Part shown: positions 9,844 to 18,609 of the stretch, piece by piece
Position numbering within the stretch: the stretch's first letter is position 1
Layout: every line of letters starts with the position of its first letter
Notes under the pieces: model-generated
Database searches by the model: none
What the model was told of the DNA's origin: nothing
The model's input: the letters and a program-made list of their open reading frames with translations, nothing else
Source of the DNA: an uncultured Christensenellaceae bacterium
GTDB lineage: Bacteria; Bacillota; Clostridia; Christensenellales; Pumilibacteraceae
Length of the DNA stretch: 64,000 bases
NCBI GenBank assembly: GCA_910586925.1
Contig: CAJUKG010000004.1
Location: 62,001-126,000 of the forward strand
Direction of reading: 5' to 3'
Made by a program: the position numbers and the translations under genes

Positions 9844-10060
9844 TCGCGCGGTTATCGCCAAGAACGGCAGCAAATCATCGCGTAAGTAAACGAGAAGCGA
9901 ACCGCCGAGCGATTGCGTCGCGAACGTATTGCGTCGACGTTTTCGAGCGAGAACAAGGCGCGTCGCCTGCCGTCGTATGTTTACTATACGACAAAGGCGA
10001 GCAACGCGGTTATCGCCGAAAACGGTAGCAAGACGTCGCGTAAGCAAACACGAGGCGGTA
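9844..10060. repeat. Degenerate direct repeats between pdxT and pdxS
   Basis: Two related blocks of about 55 bases (near 9844-9898 and 10006-10060) share CGCGGTTATCGCC, a following AACGGyAGCAA and TCGCGTAAGyAAAC. The sequence between them is rich in GCGTCG words and contains TCGTATgtttacTATACGA. Word matches with 1064-1184 suggest a dispersed intergenic repeat family. No ORF with family similarity was seen. Such insertions could have separated the two subunit genes of one enzyme. Confidence 0.6.
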
Positions 10061-10061
10061 A

Positions 10062-10967
10062 TTACCAACCGCGTTTTGCGAGACGTTCCGCGTCGGTCAT
10101 GCTTTCGACGTCGCGACCTTCCATCGCTTTGCCGAGCCCGTAACTCACGCCCGCGAGGATCGCGGGATCGTTGTAGTACGCGACCGCTTTGACGATCGCC
10201 TCGGCGCGTTGTTTGGGATCGGCGGACTTGAATATGCCGCTACCGACGAACACGCCGTCCGCGCCGAGCTGCATCATGAGGGCGGCGTCTGCGGGAGTAG
10301 CTATGCCGCCCGCCGCAAAGTTGACGACGGGGAGAGCTTTATTCTTCGCGACCGCGCGGACAAGATCGAGCGGTGCGCCGATGTCTTTTGCGTACGTCGC
10401 AAGCTGTTCCGCGGGGAGCGCGGAGACCTCGGCGATCTGCGAACGCATTTTACGCATGTGCTTGACCGCTTCGACGACGTTGCCCGTGCCCGCTTCGCCT
10501 TTCGTGCGGATCATGGACGCGCCCTCGGCGATACGGCGAAGGGCTTCGCCCAGATCGCGCGCGCCGCACACGAACGGCGTATCGAACTTGGTCTTGTCGA
10601 TATGGTACATATCGTCGGCGGGAGTGAGAACTTCGCTCTCGTCTATGTAGTCGATCTTAATAGCTTCGAGGATCTGCGCCTCGACGAAATGCCCGATACG
10701 CACTTTCGCCATTACGGGTATGGATACCGCTTTTTGGATCTCGGCTATCATCTTCGGATCGGACATACGCGCAACGCCGCCGTCTTTGCGAATGTCCGCA
10801 GGAACGCGCTCGAGTGCCATGACGGCGACCGCACCCGCCTGTTCGGCGATCACTGCCTGTTCCGCATTGGTGACGTCCATAATGACGCCGCCCTTGAGCA
10901 TTTGCGCGAGATTGCGGTTGAGAAGTTTCCTGTTGCTTGCCGCTTTGTTATCGTCTTTGACTGCCAT
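10062..10967 (-). CDS. pdxS: Pyridoxal 5'-phosphate synthase lyase subunit
   Basis: Builds PLP from ribose 5-phosphate, glyceraldehyde 3-phosphate and ammonia supplied by PdxT. The 301-aa TIM-barrel protein is nearly full family consensus: [23 protein letters not shown], the catalytic lysine region [21 protein letters not shown] and the phosphate-binding [17 protein letters not shown] has a clear AAGGAG Shine-Dalgarno. A small TCGGG-atctt-CCCGA hairpin lies directly upstream of it. Confidence 0.98.
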   Translation of the reverse strand: MAVKDDNKAASNRKLLNRNLAQMLKGGVIMDVTNAEQAVIAEQAGAVAVMALERVPADIRKDGGVARMSDPKMIAEIQKAVSIPVMAKVRIGHFVEAQILEAIKIDYIDESEVLTPADDMYHIDKTKFDTPFVCGARDLGEALRRIAEGASMIRTKGEAGTGNVVEAVKHMRKMRSQIAEVSALPAEQLATYAKDIGAPLDLVRAVAKNKALPVVNFAAGGIATPADAALMMQLGADGVFVGSGIFKSADPKQRAEAIVKAVAYYNDPAILAGVSYGLGKAMEGRDVESMTDAERLAKRGW

Positions 10968-10980
10968 ATTTAACTCCTTG

Positions 10981-11060
10981 TCGGGAAGATCCCGAATGAA
11001 TTTTTATTTCGATCGCGGCACACAAAATCCACGCCGCGAATTTTTACATTACGATCGAAA
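10981..11060. other. Palindromic rplI-pdxS spacer
   Basis: Contains TTTCGATCG (11007-11015) pairing with CGATCGAAA (11052-11060), with an inner GCGGC/GCCGC stem, plus the TCGGG/CCCGA hairpin at 10981-10995 next to the pdxS ribosome binding site. There is no good U-run, so terminator or leader function is uncertain. Confidence 0.35.
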
Positions 11061-11113
11061 AACCGAACACACACGACGCACGCATAAAAAGCGCGCGACA
11101 TTGTGGCGTCGAG

Positions 11114-11560
11114 CTACTCCGCCGCTACGACATTGACGTTCAGCTTGCCCGACACTTCGGCGAACGGCTTGACCGTGACCGTATATCTGCCGAGAGCTTT
11201 GATCGGCTCGGCGATCACTATTTTTTTCTTGTCGAGTTCCACGCCGTACGCTTTGAGCGCGTCGGACACCGCCGCGGTATTGAGTGCGCCGAACAGCTTG
11301 CCGTTCGCGCCCGTTTTGATTTTTACGGTGACGGTAAGCCCCGCGAGCTTTTTGCAAAGCTCGACCGCCTCGTCGTGCTCGATCTGACGCCGCCGCGCCG
11401 CCGCTTCGTTCGCTATCTTGATACTGTTCAGCGCAGTCGCCGTCGCAGGCTTTGCGAGATTGTTGGGGAACAGATAGTTCCGCGCATAACCGTCGGATAC
11501 TTCGACGATATCGCCTTGCTTTCCTTGCGCTTTTACATCTTTGAGCAGAATAACTTTCAT
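11114..11560 (-). CDS. rplI: 50S ribosomal protein L9
   Basis: Large-subunit ribosomal protein of 148 aa. The N-terminal domain MKVILLKDVKAQGKQGDIV with the conserved GYARNYLFPNNLA is unmistakable. It is followed by the connecting helix and the C-terminal domain. AGGAG precedes the ATG. It follows the DUF2232 gene, an arrangement seen in Firmicutes (yybS-yybT-rplI), but the DHH phosphodiesterase gene (yybT/gdpP) usually lying between them is absent here. Confidence 0.98.
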   Translation of the reverse strand: MKVILLKDVKAQGKQGDIVEVSDGYARNYLFPNNLAKPATATALNSIKIANEAAARRRQIEHDEAVELCKKLAGLTVTVKIKTGANGKLFGALNTAAVSDALKAYGVELDKKKIVIAEPIKALGRYTVTVKPFAEVSGKLNVNVVAAE

Positions 11561-11664
11561 GTCTTTTCTCCTATCCGTCCGCGACCGTCACTCGCGAACG
11601 TCACTATGTGTAATTGTATCAAACACGCGGGAAATTGTCAAGTCTTTCGACAAAACCCGAACGT

Positions 11665-12819
11665 TCATTGGGACAGAATATACAGCACCCAATGTCGAAT
11701 ATCTATCACGCAATCGCATATACCGATTATCGCAAGCACGAACAGCACTATCGGAAGCACCGTCGCCGCCACGCCGAGAACGACGAGCGCGGCGGTCGCG
11801 ACCGCTTTCAGCCTGCCTTTACAAAATCTCACGAAGAACGCGAGAAGGGTAAAACACCCGAACGCGCCCGGCAATGTCACGAAAGTATGCGTGACGGTGG
11901 AAGTGAGAAAATCATATCCGCCCACCGCGTACAGCACCACCGACGCGATAAACGCCGGCAATACGCACGAAAGCAGGAACGCGCGCGGCAGTTTCATGTC
12001 CGCTATATCCGTTTGCGGCGGGCGCACTCCGCCGAGCGCGCGCGTGCTCTTTATCAAGCTCTCCTCCGTCGCGCCGACGTCGTACGCGCTCGAGGTACGC
12101 TTGTTTACGACGGCGGCTACGAAAAACACGAACGCGCCGCACACCCCGCCGTAATGGATACAGTAGTACCAAATATAATGCTCAGTGTCCTCGCCCGCAC
12201 GCTCGGCAAACGCGCCGAGTGCGGCGGCGTAATACCCTTCGTCGTCGGGGAGCAGTTTCTCCTCGTCGGGCGCGACCGTAGCCGAATTGTAATAATCGCG
12301 CGCAAAGAAATTCACCATGGGATCGTCGCCGTGCGAAAGAACGTACGACGAAGCCGTAGCGGAAATCCCCGTACCGCTCGCGGCAAGCACGATCGCAACG
12401 CCTATCACCGCTCCGACCGCCGACAGCACGGCAGACATAGCCACGCTAGCAAGGTACGGCGAAATACAGCAGCCGACCACCGCGCCGCACAGCCCGACGA
12501 CGAGCGAAACGCCGTAAATTACGGTAAGTATATCGTAATCGAGAACGAGCGCGACGAGCATATACGTGCCGATACAGCAAAACGGAAAATATATCCCGAA
12601 CCGCCTGTACAGCAAATACAGCAATGCGAGGATCTCGGGGAGAACGAACAATGCCGCCGCGGGAATAAACCCTACGAGCATGAACAGCGCGGGCAGCGCG
12701 AAGTATAAACACGCTTCCCATACCGACAACGGGCGCGACGGTACGCCGCGAAGCCGCGCAATCCGCTCGGCAGACGCGAAACCCGCTTTGACCTTGAATT
12801 GTTCGAACACGTCTTTCAT
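11665..12819 (-). CDS. DUF2232 (YybS-like) multipass membrane protein
   Basis: 384-aa integral membrane protein with roughly eight hydrophobic segments and a soluble loop near residues 160-220. The topology and its place immediately upstream of rplI fit the DUF2232/YybS family, whose function is unknown. No Shine-Dalgarno precedes the ATG. A consensus-like promoter (12830-12858) places the transcription start within a few bases of it, so the mRNA is probably leaderless. Family assignment rests on topology and synteny more than on a motif. Confidence 0.65.
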   Translation of the reverse strand: MKDVFEQFKVKAGFASAERIARLRGVPSRPLSVWEACLYFALPALFMLVGFIPAAALFVLPEILALLYLLYRRFGIYFPFCCIGTYMLVALVLDYDILTVIYGVSLVVGLCGAVVGCCISPYLASVAMSAVLSAVGAVIGVAIVLAASGTGISATASSYVLSHGDDPMVNFFARDYYNSATVAPDEEKLLPDDEGYYAAALGAFAERAGEDTEHYIWYYCIHYGGVCGAFVFFVAAVVNKRTSSAYDVGATEESLIKSTRALGGVRPPQTDIADMKLPRAFLLSCVLPAFIASVVLYAVGGYDFLTSTVTHTFVTLPGAFGCFTLLAFFVRFCKGRLKAVATAALVVLGVAATVLPIVLFVLAIIGICDCVIDIRHWVLYILSQ

Positions 12820-12829
12820 ACCCGCTTAA

Positions 12830-12858
12830 ATAATACCACAACCGCGCGGCAAAATCAA
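12830..12858 (-). promoter_or_regulatory. Promoter giving a near-leaderless DUF2232 mRNA
   Basis: TTGATT (complement 12853-12858), 17-base spacer, TATTAT (complement 12830-12835). The ATG lies 10 bases beyond the -10 box and no Shine-Dalgarno is present. Confidence 0.55.
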
Positions 12859-12938
12859 CATAATTTGCGCCGTATCGCCGTATAATAGGCATGCAATCGG
12901 AAATACTATCGGTACAAACATAAAAGGAGTGTTAACAA

Positions 12939-13241
12939 ATGTACGATCTCAAATGCGGACAAAAAAATTGCAAGTACAACCACGGCTACTGCTGCTGTGC
13001 GCGTAACGTGAGCGTGTCGAGCGGCACTGCCTGCACCACTTACGAACCCGCCGACAACGAACTCAATCTCAATACCGAAAGCGCGGCGGAATTCTCGAAG
13101 CCCGACTTCTCGGTAGATACGGCGGTAAAATGCGACGCGCCCTGCCTGTTCAATCGCGCACAGAAATGTATCGCCAACGGCATCACGGTTTCCACCGACG
13201 ACAGCGGTTGCGCCGAGTGCCTGACATTCATAAAGAAATAA
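12939..13241 (+). CDS. Small Cys-rich protein with two DUF1540 domains
   Basis: 100-aa cytosolic protein with two copies of the short DUF1540 motif: C-x4-C-x-Y/F-N, then a Cys, then two further Cys near an aromatic residue. The copies cover about residues 5-35 and 64-98. DUF1540 proteins are common in Clostridia and probably bind metal; the role is unknown. It is the only plus-strand host gene in the first 40 kb. AAAGGAG precedes the ATG, TATAAT lies about 70 bases upstream, and a strong terminator follows. Confidence 0.85.
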   Translation: MYDLKCGQKNCKYNHGYCCCARNVSVSSGTACTTYEPADNELNLNTESAAEFSKPDFSVDTAVKCDAPCLFNRAQKCIANGITVSTDDSGCAECLTFIKK

Positions 13242-13251
13242 CAAACCGTAA

Positions 13252-13283
13252 AAAAAGAGTTTGCCGCAAAGTAAACTCTTTTT
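13252..13283 (+). terminator. Intrinsic terminator after the DUF1540 gene
   Basis: AAAAAGAGTTT / AAACTCTTTTT perfect 11-bp stem with a 10-base loop, ending in a T-run. Confidence 0.85.
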
Positions 13284-13285
13284 TA

Positions 13286-13553
13286 ATGAATAATTAAAAA
13301 TTAACAATTAATAATTATTGTCGACTTAATAATTAAAAGATTTCTCGACTGCGCTCGAAATGACAGGGTGCTTTTTGTTGTTGTTTTAATCGTTCTAATT
13401 ATCGTGTCTTATTTTGTAGGGTGTGACGTCCTCGGCACACCGCATAATGTAACGCATTTTCCGACCGTCCGCGACAAACACGCTCCCCCGTTGTCATTTC
13501 GACCGAGCGAAGCGAGCGGAGAAATCTCTTAATAGCATCCTTAATTCTTAATT
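13286..13553. repeat. MITE-like pair of inverted dispersed elements
   Basis: An AT-rich tract of AATTAA/TTAATT words leads into AGATTTCTCGACTGCGCTCG-type sequence ending in AAATGACAG (about 13339-13367). After about 125 bases the same element returns inverted as GTCATTTCGACCGAGCGAAG...GAGAAATCT (about 13493-13528), again with a TTAATT tail. The inverted arrangement around unique sequence resembles a non-autonomous mobile element. It is related to the tandem repeat at 5748-5950. No gene lies in this 314-base spacer. Confidence 0.65.
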
Positions 13554-13555
13554 GT

Positions 13556-14500
13556 CTACATGCTGTCGAGGTTCTTTTTCATAAGCTCGGCGAGCTTTAG
13601 GTATTTCGTGATCACGGGCGAATTGTTCGAGGCTTCGGCGTACTCCTTTAGGTCGCGAATGAGTTCGGTTATGCCTTTCGCGTCACGGTCGCGGGCTATT
13701 TTTTCCGAACGAGATGCGGCGTTCCAATTCATCAGTCCCACGCTGTCGGGATAGCATGCGAGCATTGCCGTCGTGTACTCGCACACGAATTCGTAATCGC
13801 CTTTCGCCATACGCTTTTCAAACACCGCAAAGATGTTATCGCGGCGGTAGTCGATGAACGGCTTATACCAATTAAGAAGTTTCTGCGATCCGTCGAGTTC
13901 CGCTTCGTCGCCTATCAGCATAGACCCGCGCACGTCGAGCGCGCCATCGTACACCTTTTTGTCGTGCAGAAGTTCGTTGAGCTTGTCGTCGTACTCCTCG
14001 TCCACAGGCTCGTTCGTCGCATCGAGATAGAAGTAGTACGTATACCACAACGGACGTAATTCCTTTATAAGATTGCATGCGGCATACACAGCCGCGTACA
14101 GCGAGATCTGCGCAATCGGCGTCACGTCCTGCGGCGGTATCGTTCCCGCCGTGACGAGCCGTCCGAACAGCGGCGAGCCGTAGTCGTACTTTATGAAATG
14201 CTTACCATTCCGCTCGAACCAACGCCCGCCGCTCGGCAGCACGTCCGAAGCCGCCGCAGTATGCGTGAACTCGGGATCGTCCGCCGAATAGTCGGGGTGA
14301 CGTTCCGGCTCGATCAGGAAGCAACAGCCGTACTCGAACAGCGTGGAATACGGGCGGGCGGCATAATCGGGATAGACCGCACACGCAAAGCAGTACAGGT
14401 TATACAGCAGTGCGCGTTTTTGGTCGTACGACAAGTCGCTGTCGCCTATCCTCTCGAAAGTCGGATCGAAAAGTTCTTTTACCGTATCGCGTATATCCAT
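13556..14500 (-). CDS. Unknown soluble protein, 314 aa
   Basis: No family recognised. The protein is acidic and soluble, with no signal peptide or membrane segment. It is rich in aromatic residues (for example WYTYYFYLD near the middle) and has a C-terminal helical part ending in KLAELMKKNLDSM. It stands alone between repeats and the cation-efflux operon. ATG is not preceded by a Shine-Dalgarno. A promoter at 14510-14538 predicts a transcript starting only about 3 bases upstream, so this is another probable leaderless gene. Confidence 0.75.
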   Translation of the reverse strand: MDIRDTVKELFDPTFERIGDSDLSYDQKRALLYNLYCFACAVYPDYAARPYSTLFEYGCCFLIEPERHPDYSADDPEFTHTAAASDVLPSGGRWFERNGKHFIKYDYGSPLFGRLVTAGTIPPQDVTPIAQISLYAAVYAACNLIKELRPLWYTYYFYLDATNEPVDEEYDDKLNELLHDKKVYDGALDVRGSMLIGDEAELDGSQKLLNWYKPFIDYRRDNIFAVFEKRMAKGDYEFVCEYTTAMLACYPDSVGLMNWNAASRSEKIARDRDAKGITELIRDLKEYAEASNNSPVITKYLKLAELMKKNLDSM

Positions 14501-14509
14501 AATACATAT

Positions 14510-14538
14510 ACTATATAACTTTTCCGCACAAAAGTCAA
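14510..14538 (-). promoter_or_regulatory. Promoter of the 314-aa gene, leaderless type
   Basis: TTGACT (complement 14533-14538), 17-base spacer, TATAGT (complement 14510-14515). The start ATG is 9 bases downstream of the -10 box. Confidence 0.6.
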
Positions 14539-14565
14539 CTTTTATTCGCGCAAAACATTATCCCG

Positions 14566-16521
14566 TCACGCCGCCGTCGCTCCGATCGCAGTTTTCGATC
14601 TCGGCTTTTTATATTTGGAATTGACGCGTATCGCGTTGAGTATCGCAAGCACCGCGACGCCGACGTCGCCGAACACCGCCACCCACATATTCGTAATGCC
14701 GAACGCCGACAACACGAGTATCGCGAGCTTGACAACGAGCGAGAACACGATATTCTGAGTGACGATCGCCATCGTCTTTTTCGCAATGCGCTTCGCGAGC
14801 GAAATGCCGCGCAGATCGTCTTTCATGAGCACTATGTCCGACGCCTCGATAGCCGCGTCGCTGCCGACGCCGCCCATTGCGATACCTATATCAGACCGCA
14901 TGAGTACGGGCGCATCGTTTATACCGTCACCGACGAAACACAGCACGTCCTTTTTGTCTTTCTCCTCCGTCATGCGCGACACTTCTTCCACTTTGTTTTG
15001 CGGAAGCAATCCCGCGCGGTACTCGGTCAAGCCCAGCTCGGTCGCGACGCTCGACGCTATACCCTCGTTGTCGCCCGTCAGCATGACGGTCTTGCAACCC
15101 ATGCCGTTAAGCTCGTCTATTACCTCTTTGGTTTCGGGTTTGATTTCGTCGGCAATGAGTATCGACCCGACGAACTCGCCGTCGCGCGCGACATACACGA
15201 CCGTTCCGAGATCTGTTTCGTTTACGAACTCGATGCCGTTATCGGTCATGAGTTTCGCGTTGCCGCAGTACACGACGGACTTGCCGTTCGTTGCGATTAT
15301 GCCCGCGCCCGCGACGTTGGTGAGCGTGTAGCCGCCCTCGACGGGCTTGCCGTACGCCGCGACGATCGACTTTGCGATCGGGTGATCGGAATCGCGTTCG
15401 GCGATCGCCGCAAGCCGCAGGATCTCGTCGCCGTTTTCGCTCGGCGAGATCTTCGTGACCGCGAAATTGCCTTTCGTCAGCGTACCCGTTTTATCGAACA
15501 CGAATATATTCGCATGATTGAACTTTTCGAGGTAGTTGGAACCCTTGACGAGTATACCGTACCGCGACGACGCGCCGATCCCCGCAAAGAACGACAGCGG
15601 AATGGATATAACGAGTGCGCACGGGCACGACACGACGAGGAAGCTCAACGCGCGGTATACCCAAACCGACCAATCGCCTGTTATTATTCCCGGCAGTACG
15701 CACAGCAACACCGCGATACCCACCACTGCGGGAGTGTAGAATTTCGCGAACTTCGTGATGAAGTTTTCCGCTTTGGATTTTTGCGACGACGCGTTCTCCA
15801 CAAGGTCGAGAATTTTGGACACCGTGCTGTCGTAAACCTCTTTGGTGACCCGCACTTCTATCTGCGACGTGAGATTCACGCACCCGCTAATCACCTCGCC
15901 GCCCTCGCAAACGTCGCGCGGAAGCGACTCGCCCGTGAGTGCTTTCGTGTCGAGCGTAGACGCGCCGCGAACGATCACGCCGTCGAGCGGAACGCGCTCG
16001 CCCGGATTGACTACTATTACGTCGCCCGCCTTGACCTCGCTCGGATCGACGCGCTCGAGATCGCCGTCGCGCTTGACGTTCGCATAGTCGGGACGTATGT
16101 CCATGAGCGAAGAAATGGATTTTCGCGACTTACCCGTCGCATAGCTTTGAAACCACTCGCCCACTTGATAGAACAAAAGCACCGCGCACGCCTCGTCGAA
16201 CCCTTCGATCTCCTGTCCCGACACGCCGCGATATATGGCAAGCCCGAACGCGCCGAGCGTCGCAACGCACATAAGAAAATTCTCGTCGAACACCTGACCG
16301 TGCGCGATATTTCGCACCGCTTTCCACAGCACGTCGTACCCGATGATTATGTACACGGCGAGATAAAGCGCGAACGGGAACAACCACCCGAGCGGGGACT
16401 CGAACACGTCTGCGAGCACAATACTCTTATCGACGGCGAAAATAACCGCGAAAAGCCCGAGAGCGACGAGTATGCGAACGAGATTGCGCTTCTGCTTTCT
16501 ACTCATTGCAGTCGATTTCAT
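14566..16521 (-). CDS. cadA: Zn/Cd-exporting P1B-type ATPase
   Basis: Heavy-metal translocating P-type ATPase of 651 aa. TGES (about residues 196-199), the intramembrane CPC motif (about 299-301), the phosphorylation site DKTGT (about 343-347) and GDGINDAPVL are all present. CPC and the C-terminal membrane pair resemble the Zn/Cd/Pb group rather than the copper group. It lacks the usual N-terminal metal-binding domain, which is instead encoded by the adjacent small HMA gene. GGAG overlaps the stop codon of that gene. The SmtB-like regulator upstream points to zinc (and possibly cadmium) export. Confidence 0.92.
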   Translation of the reverse strand: MKSTAMSRKQKRNLVRILVALGLFAVIFAVDKSIVLADVFESPLGWLFPFALYLAVYIIIGYDVLWKAVRNIAHGQVFDENFLMCVATLGAFGLAIYRGVSGQEIEGFDEACAVLLFYQVGEWFQSYATGKSRKSISSLMDIRPDYANVKRDGDLERVDPSEVKAGDVIVVNPGERVPLDGVIVRGASTLDTKALTGESLPRDVCEGGEVISGCVNLTSQIEVRVTKEVYDSTVSKILDLVENASSQKSKAENFITKFAKFYTPAVVGIAVLLCVLPGIITGDWSVWVYRALSFLVVSCPCALVISIPLSFFAGIGASSRYGILVKGSNYLEKFNHANIFVFDKTGTLTKGNFAVTKISPSENGDEILRLAAIAERDSDHPIAKSIVAAYGKPVEGGYTLTNVAGAGIIATNGKSVVYCGNAKLMTDNGIEFVNETDLGTVVYVARDGEFVGSILIADEIKPETKEVIDELNGMGCKTVMLTGDNEGIASSVATELGLTEYRAGLLPQNKVEEVSRMTEEKDKKDVLCFVGDGINDAPVLMRSDIGIAMGGVGSDAAIEASDIVLMKDDLRGISLAKRIAKKTMAIVTQNIVFSLVVKLAILVLSAFGITNMWVAVFGDVGVAVLAILNAIRVNSKYKKPRSKTAIGATAA

Positions 16522-16530
16522 GGCACGCTC

Positions 16531-16749
16531 CTACAACAGTATGCGACAGTCCGGCTCGACTTTCTTGCAGAGCTTTACCACTTCTTTCATAATGTCGTCG
16601 AATCGCCCGTCGTCCGCCTCGATAGTCAGCCTCTGACTCATGAAACTTATATTGACAGCAGACACGCCGTCCACTTTCGCAATAAGCCGTTCCATCTTCG
16701 CCGCGCAGTTCGCGCAATCGAGATCTTCGAGTTTGTATACCTTTTTCAT
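16531..16749 (-). CDS. Stand-alone heavy-metal-associated (HMA) domain protein
   Basis: 72-aa ferredoxin-like HMA domain with metal-binding CANC at about residues 12-15. It probably delivers or buffers the metal for the P1B ATPase encoded 9 bases downstream, which has no such domain of its own. ATG at complement 16747-16749 has an excellent GGAGG Shine-Dalgarno and is preferred over an upstream in-frame start. The promoter region carries an operator matching the one before the ArsR gene. Confidence 0.9.
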   Translation of the reverse strand: MKKVYKLEDLDCANCAAKMERLIAKVDGVSAVNISFMSQRLTIEADDGRFDDIMKEVVKLCKKVEPDCRILL

Positions 16750-16831
16750 AATAACCTCCGTTTCGATTTCGTATCGCGCCCCGCACAATCGTGACGAAAA
16801 CCTCGACCGAAATTGTTGAGTATTTGCATTA

Positions 16832-16847
16832 TTGAATAAATGTTCAA
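16832..16847. promoter_or_regulatory. Operator for the ArsR/SmtB repressor upstream of the HMA-cadA genes
   Basis: Palindrome TTGAATAAATGTTCAA. On the minus strand its TTGAAC half is also a -35-like box, with AATACT 17 bases further, so repressor binding would block the promoter. Its reverse complement matches the site at 17241-17256 in 13 of 16 bases. Confidence 0.7.
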
Positions 16848-16857
16848 GTGTATGCCG

Positions 16858-16883
16858 TTAAAAAACAGGGATCTGCGCCCTGT
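16858..16883 (-). terminator. Terminator after the ArsR gene
   Basis: Minus strand ACAGGG-cgcagat-CCCTGT followed by six T. It separates the regulator from the HMA-cadA genes, which then need their own promoter. Confidence 0.75.
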
Positions 16884-16886
16884 GAT

Positions 16887-17225
16887 TTATTTTTGTTCGT
16901 TGACGTGGGTCAAGCCGTACTCGAGGATTTTGGTCACGTGATCGTCGTCGAGCGAATACTTGACCTCTTTACCTTCCTTCGTGCCCTTGACGAGCTTCGC
17001 AGAGCGCAATACGCGCAACTGATGCGAAACGGCGGAAACCGTCATGTCGAGTATATCGGCGATCTCGCCCACATACAGGTCGCGGATCTGCAAGCACTTG
17101 AGTATCTTCGCCCGCGTCGGATCGCCGAACATCTTGAACAGTTCCGCAAGATTGTATATCTCGGTTTCGTCCGGCAGCATATCGCGAATAGCCTGCGCCG
17201 AACTTTTATTGTTCATATCTGCCAT
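16887..17225 (-). CDS. ArsR/SmtB-family zinc-responsive repressor
   Basis: 112-aa winged-helix metalloregulator. The recognition helix region is SAVSHQLRVLR. The C-terminal helix carries Asp94, His96, His107 and Glu110 with exactly the spacing of the SmtB alpha-5 zinc site (D-x-H, then H-x2-E). The N-terminal Cys motif of CadC is absent, so zinc is the more likely inducer; this is an inference from known family sites. ATG at complement 17223-17225 has GGAGG and is preferred over an upstream in-frame start. Two operator copies imply that it represses itself and HMA-cadA. Confidence 0.9.
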   Translation of the reverse strand: MADMNNKSSAQAIRDMLPDETEIYNLAELFKMFGDPTRAKILKCLQIRDLYVGEIADILDMTVSAVSHQLRVLRSAKLVKGTKEGKEVKYSLDDDHVTKILEYGLTHVNEQK

Positions 17226-17240
17226 AACGACCTCCAATAC

Positions 17241-17297
17241 TTGAACAATCATTCAACTGTTCAATAACAGTATACGCTATATAACAGCATATGTCAA
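17241..17297 (-). promoter_or_regulatory. Autoregulated promoter and operator of the ArsR gene
   Basis: Consensus promoter on the minus strand: TTGACA (complement 17292-17297), 17 bases, TATACT (complement 17269-17274). Directly downstream, over the predicted start site, TTGAACAATCATTCAA (17241-17256) and an overlapping TTCAACTGTTCAA form the operator. Confidence 0.8.
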
Positions 17298-17352
17298 CTG
17301 TTTTTTGCATATTTTTCAGAAATTTTTATTTTACGGAAACATACAAACCCAA

Positions 17353-18597
17353 TTACAGATCGGACGTCGGGAACATGATATTTACGGTAAAGCAATTATC
17401 GTTTTGCTCTACGCACATTGTGCCGTTATGCTTCTCCACGATATATTTGACGCTTTTCAATCCGAAGCCGTGATAATCTTTTGACTTTTTCGTTTTGGGC
17501 AAACCGTCTTCGAATTCCAAAACTTCCGCGCAGTAGTTTTCTTGACGAATCCCCACAAAATTACCGTTACGGTGAATATACAGACCGAGCGTGCGCTTTT
17601 CTATATCCGAAACGGTTTGCAGATACTCTATCGCATTATCCAAAAGGTTGCCGAACAGCGAGTATATTTCGCCGTGCGACAAAAACGACAGAGCTTTGCC
17701 GTCGGCGATCACATTAAACGTTATATCGAATTTTTCGCTCGTCATCCGTTTTTCGGTAAGAACTATGTCGAGATCCTGATTGCCCGACTGCACAAAGCTG
17801 TCGAATCTGTCTATAAGTTTTCCTATATCGTCGGATTCCGCTTCGTCGATTGAATTTCCGCTGCTTTTCAACAGATACTTCAGATCGTGATATTTGAGAT
17901 TGAGGACGTCTATATTTTCGCGCAAACGCGAGAACTGTTCCTGTTCCATTCTCATCCGTTTTTCTATTTCCTCTTTTTCCGATTTTTCGGCATCGCGACC
18001 GAGAATAAGGTATACTATCCATTGCAATAGCAATATACAAAGGGCGATCATGCTTCGCGCCGTAATTTTCGCGGCGTCGGCATCGCTGCCCGGAAGCACC
18101 GAATTCAGCACGTACACCAATAGCAACAGAATAGCGCAAACGGCAAGCATCAGAAAATTTTTCTTTTGCAAAGCCGCATCATAGTCGAGTCGCTTGACGA
18201 AAAAATAATATGCCACGGCTATCGGTACGATAAGAATATCCATCAACCAAGCTCCGACGGCACCGCGTATCCCGAATATAAACGACATCACCATTGCGGT
18301 ATTGAATATAAAGTTCTGAACCGAGTACGCCATGACCGCAAACAGCAGCGCGTGGAACCAGGAAATTTTGAATGAAATAATGTATACGCCGAAATTACAT
18401 ATGAACGGAAATATATATAATCGCCATCCGCCTATATGCACAAAGTTCAAACCCGTGCATACCCCCAGCCCTGCCGCAGCGGATAGCGCAAATCGCAACA
18501 CGAAATATTTTCTTCTCCGAGCTTTCATGCACAGTATAATTCCGAACACGAATATCTGCAAAAACAGATACAGTAAACCGGGCAAATACAATACCAT
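17353..18597 (-). CDS. Sensor histidine kinase, GHKL/AgrC-like
   Basis: 414-aa membrane kinase with six or seven N-terminal membrane segments (about residues 1-205) and a coiled-coil linker. The phospho-acceptor motif is KYHDLKY and the ATPase motifs are N-box NLLDNAIEYL and G-box HGFGLKSVKYIVEKHNG. It partners the LytTR regulator encoded immediately upstream (12-base gap; GGGGG Shine-Dalgarno). The layout resembles AgrC/AgrA, but no agrB or peptide pheromone gene is nearby, so the signal is unknown. Confidence 0.88.
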   Translation of the reverse strand: MVLYLPGLLYLFLQIFVFGIILCMKARRRKYFVLRFALSAAAGLGVCTGLNFVHIGGWRLYIFPFICNFGVYIISFKISWFHALLFAVMAYSVQNFIFNTAMVMSFIFGIRGAVGAWLMDILIVPIAVAYYFFVKRLDYDAALQKKNFLMLAVCAILLLLVYVLNSVLPGSDADAAKITARSMIALCILLLQWIVYLILGRDAEKSEKEEIEKRMRMEQEQFSRLRENIDVLNLKYHDLKYLLKSSGNSIDEAESDDIGKLIDRFDSFVQSGNQDLDIVLTEKRMTSEKFDITFNVIADGKALSFLSHGEIYSLFGNLLDNAIEYLQTVSDIEKRTLGLYIHRNGNFVGIRQENYCAEVLEFEDGLPKTKKSKDYHGFGLKSVKYIVEKHNGTMCVEQNDNCFTVNIMFPTSDL

Positions 18598-18609
18598 TCC
18601 GTCGTCCCC

